Positions 35,801-44,500 of a stretch of DNA of 64,000 nucleotides are shown here, piece by piece. Source of the stretch: Micropterix aruncella. Lineage: Eukaryota > Arthropoda > Insecta > Lepidoptera > Micropterigidae. The notes beneath the pieces are model-generated. The model had not been told where the DNA came from. It did no database searches and worked only from the letters and a program-made list of their open reading frames with translations. The position numbers were made by a program, and so were the translations under genes. Position 1 is the stretch's first letter. Each line of letters starts with the position of its first letter. The DNA is taken from contig OX155961.1 of assembly GCA_944548615.1 (NCBI GenBank), positions 29,680,770-29,744,769 on the forward strand, given 5' to 3'.

Positions 35801-36514
35801 CCGATCTAAGTGGCTCGTCGATCGGTCTCAGTGAGTTATCGGTTTCGCTGGGTCTTAGCGGCTCGTCGTTTGGAATTAGCAGCTCGTAGATCCATTCTAA
35901 TGGCTCGACGCTCATTCGTAATCGCTCGTTCAATTTTATTTCCTTTTACAGTATTGCAGGCTATAGACGAATTGAAGAAAGAGTCCAGCGGAGTCCGCGA
36001 CACAATTCACGCTCATTCGTAATCGCTCGTTCAATTTTATTTCCTTTTACAGTATTGCAGGCTATAGACGAATTGAAGAAAGAGTCCAGCGGAGTCCGCG
36101 ACACAATCCGCTGGCTAGAATCACAGTTGCGCAGCGGTTCTCGATTTCTGCGGGCGCAACGCCCGCGCGAAATTGCCCCCGTCACCTCCATGAAGTACCC
36201 CAAGAAGATGACCCGTGACATGCAGAACTTTGTGCAAATCATGGAGTTCTGCAACCACTTTGTGATGACCGACACGTCGGCGGCGGCGCGGGGCGGAGAC
36301 GAGGGGGGGGGGGAAAGCGGAGAACGGCCACTGCAAAGCGGGGAACATAATCGCCCTGCTGACGGGCTCGGAGCAGTACCTGAACGCCCTGGACCGCAAC
36401 AAGGACTTCAGCTACATCGGCCTGGCGCAGACCGCGGGCGTGGCGCTGGAACACATACGGGACTTCTCCAACAAATGGAAACACGTCTTCAATAAGACGG
36501 GCAAGAAGAGATGA
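26754..36514 (+). CDS. Smg5: SMG5, nonsense-mediated decay factor (4 exons)
   Basis: The coding exons are 26754-26824, 28932-30738, 32803-33070 and 36053-36514; all introns are GT-AG and phases agree (2, 0, 1). The product is about 868 residues if the exon-4 frameshift is corrected. Residues ~20-300 match the EST1/SMG5 14-3-3-like region (KLMFADPILYGYKAQELLWR; PYNQLGTLYIGKNYN). A Ser/Asp/Glu-rich linker lies at ~384-423, and a PIN domain from ~682 (YVVIDTDALC, LVPSV, DELKKE). SMG5 works with SMG7 in the cytoplasm to bind phosphorylated UPF1 and promote decay of nonsense mRNAs; the SMG5 PIN is generally regarded as lacking full nuclease activity. Human SMG5 is about 1016 residues. SMG6 is less likely because the N-terminal similarity is specifically SMG5-like. 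Introns contain many TE insertions. Confidence 0.9.
26928..27262. repeat. 84-bp minisatellite in Smg5 intron 1, open on minus strand
   Basis: Four units start near 26928, 27003, 27088 and 27172, each containing GTCTAGCATTTGAGA and CATGAGCTCCATATTC-like blocks. The later units are about 84 bases, so the minus strand reads through them as a 28-residue repeat (NMEL-I-DEA---SNARR-DNSLTSEGE) within a 126-codon open frame to 27365. No start context or family suggests a gene. Confidence 0.75.
27890..28125. repeat. Intronic repeat unit shared by Smg5 introns 1 and 2
   Basis: The segments 27900-27975 (CTTATTACTTTAATATTATT, then GGTGTACAGGTTTCAATATG) and 28038-28120 (GGCACTAATAATTGAATGTT) recur in the same order in intron 2 at 31346-31422 and 32515-32600. 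There they are separated by a LINE insertion. Confidence 0.55.
28352..28745 (-). mobile_element. CR1/Jockey-type LINE 3' fragment
   Basis: The minus strand encodes degenerate pieces of the LINE C-terminus that ends in an RVVD-WN-LP and FK-L motif. Its (AAT)n tail faces left (TTATTATTATT at 28352-28365). It is homologous to 30985-31345 and lies in Smg5 intron 1. Confidence 0.65.
28932..30738 (+). CDS. Smg5: Smg5 exon 2 (main N-terminal exon)
   Basis: The acceptor TTTTCAG ends at 28931; the exon opens A-TAT-GTT-AGT. The donor is CAG|GTATTT at 30739. It encodes residues 24-626, including the EST1-like helical region, the acidic serine-rich linker and the conserved HFITVLIHGVCFNTAQQY block. Confidence 0.92.
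30959..31345 (-). mobile_element. CR1/Jockey-type LINE 3' fragment
   Basis: The minus strand is open for ~85 codons and reads a LINE C-terminus (AYKILTDYYDVPGLK, LRGHNKKLNRAKF, NRVVDMWNKQPFE, NQFKNRLNLYI). The AT-rich (AAT)n tail is at 30959-30990. It lies in Smg5 intron 2. Confidence 0.8.
31450..32411 (+). mobile_element. RLE-type non-LTR retrotransposon, internally deleted copy
   Basis: It reads the pre-RT region ([37 protein letters not shown]) and the start of reverse transcriptase (PGPDGIPYLVYKKC; NFGRATVILIPKVP; KDARPIALTD). It then jumps at 32188-32194 to the extreme C-terminus and 3' UTR seen in the copy at 43325-44760. RT core and endonuclease are deleted. The 3' end is CCATGGCATCTCCGTTTGTA plus an AT tail. 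It lies in Smg5 intron 2. Confidence 0.8.
32803..33070 (+). CDS. Smg5: Smg5 exon 3 (start of PIN domain)
   Basis: The acceptor TTGTTTCAG ends at 32802 and the donor is GTAG|GTAAG at 33071. It reads KAHSKTHHNR to VLVPSV, containing the PIN first strand YVVIDTDAL and LVKQL-like helix (NIVKQLVGARKF). The join to exon 4 gives LVPSV-VLQAIDELKKE. Confidence 0.9.
33153..33814 (-). mobile_element. Family A repeat in Smg5 intron 3
   Basis: This near-complete copy in minus orientation carries the terminal hairpin GGGCGAGCCC at the left and GGGCCCATTAACTCCC at the right. Imperfect flanking repeats (CACAAACGGACA 33136-33147; CACACAGACA 33832-33841) fit a decayed TSD that, in sense orientation, begins TGTC. 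Confidence 0.8.
33880..34310 (-). mobile_element. CR1/Jockey-type LINE 3' fragment
   Basis: The minus strand reads IQTYKILNGCYSCPELSSIF and further left, in another frame, the RTV-x-(F/W)-lP-EVV-A-SV-FK type LINE ending. It is frameshifted and non-functional. Confidence 0.6.
34440..35294 (+). mobile_element. CR1/Jockey-type LINE 3' half, degraded
   Basis: It reads KLYKTYIRPLLEYSYQVWNP, DIEHLERVQRRATKL, TTLEERRQRGDLIES-KMLHS and TNRVVDAWNALPEEVISA in broken frames, then a (TAA/ATA)n tail at 35271-35294. This is the C-terminal and 3' UTR part of a CR1/Jockey-group LINE. The RT core is missing. A related fragment is at 45285-45650. Confidence 0.8.
35757..35930. repeat. 21-bp minisatellite beside the last Smg5 acceptor
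   Basis: There are eight units, seven of 21 bases and one of 27, of the type GATCGGTCTCAGTGGCTCGT-C. The minus strand reads a heptad (DEPLRPI). The last unit is part of the 101-bp duplication. Confidence 0.85.
35908..36109 (+). repeat. 101-bp tandem duplication of Smg5 intron-3/exon-4 junction
   Basis: 35908-36008 and 36009-36109 are virtually identical (one difference near the end). Each copy carries 44 bases of intron, the acceptor TTTTACAG, and 57 bases of exon. Only the downstream acceptor (36051-36052) continues into the rest of the PIN domain; use of the upstream acceptor would run into a stop after about 23 codons. Confidence 0.9.
36053..36514 (+). CDS. Smg5: Smg5 exon 4 (rest of PIN domain, frameshifted)
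   Basis: It reads LQAIDELKKESSGVRDTIRW through MKYPKKMTRDMQNFVQ and EFCNHFVMTD. A run of 11 G (36303-36313) then shifts the frame by one. The conserved SMG5 ending resumes in another frame (AGNIIALLTGSEQYLNALDR ... EHIRDFSNKWKHVFNK) to the TGA at 36512. The conserved frame would be continuous with one G fewer, so this is either a sequencing/assembly error in a homopolymer or a pseudogenising change. Confidence 0.85.
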
Positions 36515-36656
36515 AAAACGAATCGAGCGAATCGGAATGGATCGACTCAACCCGAGAAAAGGCCAAAGACGGGAGTTTTTGATGCCATATAAAGGGTGCC
36601 GCGTTACCGTACTTTTAATGTTTCTGTTATTACTTTCGTTGGTTCTACGCTATTTC

Positions 36657-36662
36657 AATAAA
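36657..36662 (+). terminator. Candidate Smg5 poly(A) signal
   Basis: AATAAA lies 143 bases after the Smg5 stop codon, followed by AT-rich sequence. A second AATAAA-like site is at about 36728. The one used cannot be decided from sequence. Confidence 0.45.
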
Positions 36663-36929
36663 GACAAACAATTTTATTTCAAACATGATTTACATAATTT
36701 TAAAGTACAAAAAGAAATTTTGGGGCCAAATAAAATTCAATTATGGCTTATACCTAAAATGAACAGTGGCCGGTTGTAAAGTTTTGATTAGAAAATGAAC
36801 ATAAATTGTTATCGCTTTTTCATTTTTGTCTTCGTGGCTTTTACTTTCCCGACCCACCAACCGACCAGGAGGAAAAATTTTGTGAACGCGTAAAAAAAAA
36901 AAATTTAAATAAAGACGGAAATATCTATC

Positions 36930-37130
36930 TCAATGTCTATGGCATCCGTATCTCAAATTCTCTGGCTACAAAGGGGGGGGGGGGGTGAATGGGTGGTAAG
37001 GTGAACACGCACATATAGCGAGACAGCTGTCCTAAATCTACCACAGCCAGTCGTTAGTCTGGAATCAACCGCTCACCCCCAGAAGTGTAATAATAGTATT
37101 ATGATGGGCCCGAATCCGGTTGGTAAATTT
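36930..37130 (+). mobile_element. RLE-type LINE, 3' UTR fragment
   Basis: It matches the 3' end of the family: ATCTCAAATTCTCTGGCTAC, GGTGAATGGGTGG, GAGACAGCTGTCCTAAATCT, GATGGGCCCGAATCCGGT. A G run of about 13 (36973-36985) replaces five G in other copies. It abuts the SINE at 37131. Confidence 0.8.
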
Positions 37131-37400
37131 GTTTGTTTATACTCTTTATTGTGAAATGTCACAATGGGCGGGTTTATTGTCATATGACAATCTCTTACAA
37201 CCAACCCTACTATGACGTGTTATATGTATGTTTGCGTGTAACATGTGTGTAAGTGTGTCTTGTTATTGCATTCCATTGACAGAATTGAAAATGCAATTCC
37301 GTTAATTTGATCCCAACGGAAAATGGTGACCCAGCCGGCAAGCGAACCCGGGACCTCACAATGTAAGATTAGGCGACCTAACCACTATGCCACCGGACCC
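37131..37400 (-). mobile_element. tRNA-derived SINE, copy 2
   Basis: In minus orientation: head GGTCCGGTGGCATAGTGGTT, B box CCCGGGTTCGCTTGCCGG (37335-37352), body shared with 5489-5747, tail CCCGCCCATTGTGACATTTC. It abuts the LINE 3' end at its own tail side. Confidence 0.88.
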
Positions 37401-37605
37401 GTGTGGCCCGGTGGCATAGTGGAAAAAATATTGAACAGAGTTTGTTTAAAAGGACAATGGGCAAAAATTTATTGGCAATGGGCCTACCTCTCCAATAACA
37501 ATAAGGTACCATTGGAGAGATCTATTTATCTAGAATATTTATGACTATCACATCACAACTTACCTCGACTTCGAGCCGTTTCAGAGTTTGAAGTTTGAAA
37601 TATTC

Positions 37606-38002
37606 TTAAATATGGCTAATTACACAAAAACCCTCATGCAAATTATTTATTTAAAATATATATTATCTGCAGTGAAGATCCATAAAAGATAGTATATTAT
37701 GATGTACGGTCACTGGGCACACCATGTTGGTCAGCTGACCTTACCATCATACATACGTCAGTAAACGGAGCGGGAGTGAAATCATGAGACACATTACAGA
37801 GTTCAAGCAACATATCCCAGTATTTCTTCTCTGTAGCTGACAAACTCGAGCATTCTTAGGAATATATAGTTTGTACCCGCACAGCGTATATAGTTTATCG
37901 TTGCGGGTATTCTGCGACAATTTTCGTTTAAATAGTTATTAAAAATACAATGCCTGGATGTGTTGGGTGCCCTGGGGGATATAGGTAATTAGCCATATTT
38001 AA
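37606..38002. mobile_element. Small TIR element with TTAA ends
   Basis: A perfect 18-base inverted repeat TTAAATATGGCTAATTAC occurs at 37606-37623 and 37985-38002. If TTAA is the target duplication the element is 37610-37998 with 14-base TIRs, consistent with a piggyBac-type or other TTAA-targeting MITE. It has no ORF. Confidence 0.65.
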
Positions 38003-38439
38003 CCCATGGGTTAATAGGAAATAACTCAGAAACGGCATATCATTGAGGCCAGTCGTTCTAGTAATAAATGTTCTACATAGAGATATTTACATTGGTACAT
38101 GGTTTACAACTACTGGAAAAGTGGGCCCAAAATGCCCATTCTCTTTTCTTGTGCCGACGCATTGAAAATGCCAGAAAAAGTCTGCGGGGACTGTTCTCTT
38201 GAAAACACAAAACTTAAAACAACTCCACAAAACTTCAAACTCCTTGTTCAATATTTTTTCTATTTTGAAATGCAATGACGTGCAAAAACTGGACTGATGT
38301 AAATAGAGGCCTAACAACTATTAACGATACACCTGGCGCTCTCGTTGACAGGGGAAAGGTTTACCAACGTGAGGAAAAAATATTTTTTCCAATCGGTAAG
38401 TGCGCATCATTTAAAATACAAATTTCCTGAAACTTCCTG
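38003..38439. other. Smg5-ear intergenic, unassigned
   Basis: No gene is recognised. A 76-codon minus-strand frame (38087-38317) resembles no family I know. Confidence 0.3.
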
Positions 38440-38680
38440 CAGTTTAAGGGGTGTGATGTCACAGCACTTTTAATATTTGTGTTATTATTCTTTTTTTGTT
38501 TATATAAAAAGACAAACAATTTTATTTTAAACTTTATTTACATAATAATTTAAAAGTACGAATACAAAAAAAAAACAACTCGGTGTCTACTTTAATATGA
38601 TAAAAAACGGATTTTGGGCTAATCAAATGTCAACTACGCACTTATTCTACCTAAAATGAGCAGTGCTTTAATAATAATTT
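38440..38680 (+). repeat. Diverged duplicate of the Smg5 3' UTR
   Basis: It aligns with 36590-36775 in order: AGGGGTGTGATGTCACAGCA / AGGGTGCCGCGTTACCGTAC, CTTTTAATRTTTSTGTTATT, AAAGACAAACAATTTTATTT, TTTACATAAT, AAAGTAC, CCTAAAATGARCAGTG. A tandem duplication separated by TE insertions is the simplest reading. Confidence 0.6.
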
Positions 38681-39473
38681 AAATTAAATTACGATAAACA
38701 ATCCAAAAAAAATTAAAACAAAAACAGTTAACATTTTTATAATATTATGACGATATAAATTGATTACACTTACGCTATTATTTATGATCAGAGTTTGATA
38801 CCATTTGTGACCTAAAAATGCTGAGATCTATGAAATCTTTCCTGATATTTCACCCTGTTGTAAAAGCTGATTCTTTTTTTTTACATATAAAAGGCGACAT
38901 GTAAAGTTCTCTTGGTTCTTATTAACTAAAATAGCAATCTACGACAATTATTATTTATTAAAAAATTTACTAAATTATATATTATTAGGAATATATTTCC
39001 TACATTATATTTTTAATATAATGCGAAAGGATCGATTTAAGCATTCTTTTTATTTATTATAAATACGTGATTTACAACTGCGAGGGCACCAAAGAAAGAG
39101 AGCCGATAATCAAATATTTACAAACAATATACAAGTAATAAATACTGAATAATTTAAGTTTATTTAAATACTGGCCATATATTACTTTTAAACAGTGATT
39201 TTTTAAAAGTACGTTTTGAGCATAATTTATAAGTCGCATGAGTTTGTACATTTTTGTTTTTAGGCATTATAAAACCCAAAGCTGTACATATCACGTGATT
39301 CTTTTGAAATAAATATATAAATACTTAAATGCCTTAAAATCGAAGAGATGAGGTTAGCTGCCTTATCGGCTTTCTAACGCCAATAAAATATATCATCTGG
39401 ACAACACGAGGTACGTAACAATGGGACTATGTAAATCTACTATGTACAGTTATATACAGTGGGTTTCGCTTAG
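38681..39473 (-). other. AT-rich 3' region of ear
   Basis: This lies downstream of the ear stop codon on the minus strand and probably includes its 3' UTR. Candidate poly(A) signals (TTTATT on the plus strand) lie at 39159-39164 and near 39050. Nothing else is recognised. Confidence 0.4.
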
Positions 39474-41584
39474 CTATGCGCGCGATTCGCATCCAATCAG
39501 CTCTTGGAGCTGCTGAACGGTCGACCTGTCTAGGAGACACAGGTCAAAATCAAACGTCTTTTTTGTAACTTCATATTTACCCGTTTCGGCTATCAGATTG
39601 ACTACTCTTTCAAGCTCATCGTTGCTCTGTATGGTCATTATTCGATGTTGCAGATCTTTCAGCTGCATCATGTAGTCGGGGGTCATTTCGCGAAGGTCTG
39701 ACGTCCCGCGAGACGCGTCTTCGCTGTCCGGCGATTCGCTCTTGACTCGCGTTTCTTCCCCAGCGCCGCTGGAAACGCTGCTGTCCTGCGATTTGCTGTC
39801 CGATTTCATCCGCAGCGATGCGTCCGATAATCGGCCGCCGTTGGAGCTGTCCGCTCGCGGCGGTATCTTCTCCTCTTCGTTGAGCCTCATCTGCTTGCGT
39901 TCGGGACTGTCTTTCCTCCCGGACGATTTTCTCTTCCGCTGCTTTCTCTCCTCTTTAGTCTCTCCGGGCGACGCCTTCTCCTTTTTCTTTGATTTTTCTT
40001 TGGGCGTTGTCACTTTTTCCGGGGGTTTTTCAATCCTGACGGGACTCTCGTGCGGCGGTTTCGCCGGTTCTTGCTTGACTTTCGGCGGCTCTGGTTTTGG
40101 GACGGCGTCGGAGTTCTCCTCGTCCGAAATGGAAATATCCGCCTCGGAATTAGAGCTCGCGCTCAAAGCGTCTATCATCGATCCCAACGGGTCCTTCGAT
40201 TTCGACGTCGCTTTGCCTGATCCCCGAGAATTCGATTGAGAATCGACGGAAATGGGAGAGACGACCGCCGCAACTCGTTCTTTCTCTTTTGCAATCTTCG
40301 ACAGCGCGTTCTTATCGATCTCCGCCTTCTCGACTGCGACTTCTTTATTCTCCGCGCTCTTCTCTTTGTGTTTATCGTGTTTGTGCTTCTTCTCTCTGTG
40401 TTTCTCCTCTTTGTGTTTCTCTTTGCTCTCGTCGTGTTTCTTGTCTTTTTTCTTGTGTTTGTGTTTCCGTTCGCCGGGCGATCTGTTCTTATGCTTCGAC
40501 CGATCGCCGCTCTGCGGATCTTTCAACATATTTTCAATGGAAAATTTGTTAAAAGCCTTTTCCGGCTTGACCGGCGTTCGCTCTTTCTCCTGTTTGATAA
40601 CCGGCAGTGGTATTTCTTTAGGCGGTTCTTTCGGTTTGATCGGAGCCGCTTCTTTCGGCTTCGATTCCTTCGATTCAGATTCTTTTCGGTGCTCCCGTTT
40701 GATTTTCTCCTTTTCTCTGTCGTAACTCTTCTTCTCTTTCTTTATTTTCTTGTCCGTTTTCACCGGATCGTCCGGTTCGATTTTGATTTTTTTCACCTCG
40801 GGTATTTCGAGTTTGCGCGGCTTTATATCGTCCTTGGTCGATATTGAGCCATTTGATTTTAGCGAGGGGCTGCTCGCCGGTTTCGGGCTGGACGTTCTTT
40901 TCGGGCTTCGTTTTACAGGTGGTTCGGGTGCTGGGGACGCGGGCCGCTTGCTTTTCTCCTTTGATCTCTCCTTCTCGTTGTGCCCTTTCGATCGCTTCTC
41001 GTCCTTCGCTACTTTAACCTTCTCTTCCTTGTGTTCTTTCTCTTTCGGTTTGTTTTTATCCTTTTCGAACGATTTCTCTTTGTCTTTTTTGTCTGATTTT
41101 GGGTTCGGTGATGCTTTTTTGGGATCGGGGGATATTTTGGACGTTTTGTGGATCGGCGGGCCGAAGAGATTCTCGAAGCTGTTGGTCGGGCGAGGGACGT
41201 CCTCGATGCGGTACTCTTTGGAGCGGTGTTTCTTGGCCGCGTCTCCGCTCAGTTTGGGTTTGCCGATGAGCTGAGCCGGCTTCTCCTCGGCGAACGAGTC
41301 TCGGTTGTCCTGCTCCGGGTTGGAATGCGGCATGAACGGATTGGGATTCGTCACTATCATCCCCCCTCCCTTCAGCAGCTTCTTTTTGAAATCGTCCGCC
41401 GGGCTAGGAAAGACGTACTTTTCTTTTTGTACTTTTAGAATGGGCGCTCCGTAATCTTGCAGATTGAGATCGTAGTGAAATTTTATCTTCTTCGGTTCGT
41501 CTCTGTTCTTCAAGTATATTTCAATCGGGAGGTTGAAGCCCGCATAGCCAGATTCTTTCACAGTGTATGGAGGCTCTTTTACCA
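39474..41584 (-). CDS. ear: ear exon 2 (YEATS C-terminal part, linker, AHD)
   Basis: The acceptor on the minus strand is TTGTTACAG before TG-GTA-AAA-GAG, and the stop TAG is at 39476-39474. It is open across 703 codons. Plus-strand frames over 39742-41438 are shadows of the lysine-rich linker. Confidence 0.95.
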
Positions 41585-44500
41585 CTGTAACAAAAAATAA
41601 TAACAAAAACTTTTAACATAGTAATAAAAAATGTTACATACACAGAAAAAATGCATCATCATCATCATAGGTGGCCACAGAAAAAAGATGTAAAAAAATC
41701 CTGTTAATTCGAGGTTTTCCAGTGCGTTTTTACTTTTTTCCCTTTTCATAAGCACGCTGCAAAAAAATACACTCACAAAACTAAATTCCATCAAAGTCTT
41801 CACAAAGAATATTTATTTACCTACTCAGCGAGTCAACTATCCACCTATTTTTGTTTTTTAGGTATATATCGAACAGCCTTATTCACAGTCGATACTTAAG
41901 TAAACCTTGAGAGAACCCTAACATTAGGGACGCACAAGTACCACTCCCAAAATTTCTATTCATAGTCATTACTTAAGTACTCCCTTCAGTCAGTATGCCC
42001 TCAAGGGACCATCAAGTAATTGGATTAATTTTTACTTTGAATCTGCTTCATTATTATAACAAAGTCTAGAGATGTTTTGTTGTCTTTGAACAAAATGATT
42101 GTGCTCTATGGTTGAAAAAAAACCCATGCATCAGCTGTCTGTAAAGTTCGCTCGCCCGTCGCCGTTTCAAGGGGATTATTAAAAGCTTACATTATCAGTG
42201 GGAATCGTTGTAATACCTCACACCTCACGTAACGACATGATAAGTTCACCACGGAGAAATCATGTAGATCGTCTTTAAAATTTAAGCTTATAAAATCGGC
42301 CAAATAAGCAATATTGTTAACGAAATTGTGGATTTAGTTCATGAAAAAAACGGAGGAGTTAGCGGAATGCCTCACTCTCACTCGACAGTTGAAAACTAAG
42401 GAGAGGTCGCCTATTTTCACATTCTCAATTTTCAAATATTGTCTATGAATACAAAAAAATATGGAAAATGTCTCCCTTAACCTTCCGGAAGTCAGCCTCG
42501 TTGCACATTTTTGGTTGATTTTGTATATAAATACGAACAATATCATTTATTATGAATTATCTGTTGTTACCTAATAATTAATCTTGTTAGTCATGTATAG
42601 CATATATTTATATAATATATATGGAGGTTAGCCGAAATGGTTACGCACGGATCTGTTAACCACCGCAACTGCCAATCGGCGTTTTTGGCCTCCCAGGGGT
42701 TAGGGGCACACTCGAATGGCCTACTTGAGTAGCTACTTAAGTATGGTTTTTGTATAGTGAAAGGCCAAGTTAGGGCACACTCGAGATGAGGGACCCCCTA
42801 AGGTATCAACTGTGAACAGCTGTAAGAATTTTTGGTTTAAATTAGCATTTATTTTTTAAAATAGAAACCAGGCTTGCATATTATAAAATCATACTGCTGG
42901 TATAGCACCTAAACCTAAAAAAATACATTTGTATTAAATCTATAGGTATTCTAATCAGAGCAAAAATATTATTTAAACAAAAAATCCAAAAAGTAAGGAG
43001 ATTTAAATCAGACATGTGCCACCCCTAGTGCCAGTTGCCTACTTGCAGAGATTTGCACACATTTAATAAAGGATAATGCTAATATTTGTATGAGTCCTGG
43101 ACCCACCAGCCAATAAGCGAGATAGTGGCATATATTTAGGCATATTTTAGTTATATTTTAAAACTAAATCTTCTCTCTAGTATCTAGTGGTATTTGAGTT
43201 TTATATATTTCAATTATTAGGTTCCTGAAGAGCAGTCTATTAACAAATATTATTATTATTATTATCTCTTTATTATTATTATTGCTATTTATCCTTTATA
43301 GCACAAAATAAAAATACAATATAAATAAATACAAACGGAGCTGCCATGGAATTCACCGACCGGAGTCGGGCCCATCATAATACTATTTTTTTTACACTTC
43401 TGGGGGGTGAGCAGTGGATTCCGGACTTACGAACCGGCTGTGGTAGGTTTAGGACAGCTGTCTTGCCACATGTGAGCGTTCACCTTGCCACCCATTCACT
43501 CCCCCTTCGAAGCCATAGAATTTGAGATGCGCAAATCGCAGTTTTAGATAATTTTTCTAAGAAAGAGTTGATTATTTTTCTGGAAAGGCCAAGATCTTTA
43601 AAGAGGTGAAATAGAGATTTAGCTGGCAGGCCACGAGCGCCAACTTCCACCGCGTGAAGGTGAACAGTGAAGCCGTTCCGGGTTACGGCATTTGCAAGAT
43701 CATGGTATTTATTTAATTTGTACTCGTGGTCTTTTGGGATATTTGATTCCCATGGAACAGTTAATTCTACAATAAGAGCCACCTTCCGAGATAGAGAGTA
43801 TAGAGTTATATCTGGACGGAGGGCTGTGCATCCGAGACTTTCAGGGAATTTATACTGCTTAGAGACCGAATCAACCTCCAGAATCCAATCTGTAGCTTTC
43901 TCGATTATTGAGAAAGGTTTTGTAGTTAAATGTTTTTTGCCTTTAGAGCCATCCCGCACAAACTGTATTGGGGGTTTGGAGGATACTGTCAAACCCTTGT
44001 TGGCACGAGCCACTGAGAGACTAATTACCTCGCGAATAACAGCGAGAACTTTGTCATGGCGGTAAGTGTACCGTCCTTGATCTAAGGCCACCTTGCAGCC
44101 AGCTAGAATGTGTCTAGCTGTGCAAGGGGTATTGCCACAGAGGGGACAAGAACTATCCTCGGCAAAGCTCCAACGAGCGAGGTTACTGGGGTCTGGAAGT
44201 GTATGCTGAAAGGCATTCAAATAAAATTTCAGCATCTCTGGCGTCCAGTCATAGAGCATTACCTTCCAGTGCATTGGAGGCGGAATGCAAAAGTCACCAA
44301 TTGTTGTCCAATCATTCTGGCATTGAAGGCCAATAGCATGAGCCATACTCTTGCTGTCGTAATCTCCCCGCAAAAGAGACTTCTTCAAGTCCACGTCGCT
44401 CGTGGTTGTACTGCCATACCCCAGACCAGTGCCATTCTGGCTGATTCCAGTAAGGAACCTTTTGTGGAAGTCTACGCGGGCTTGTAGTTCATTTGAATCA

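Noticed and set aside
39742..41438. Plus-strand frames of up to 203 codons over ear exon 2
   Set aside because: Shadows of the Lys/Ser/Glu-rich linker encoded on the minus strand.
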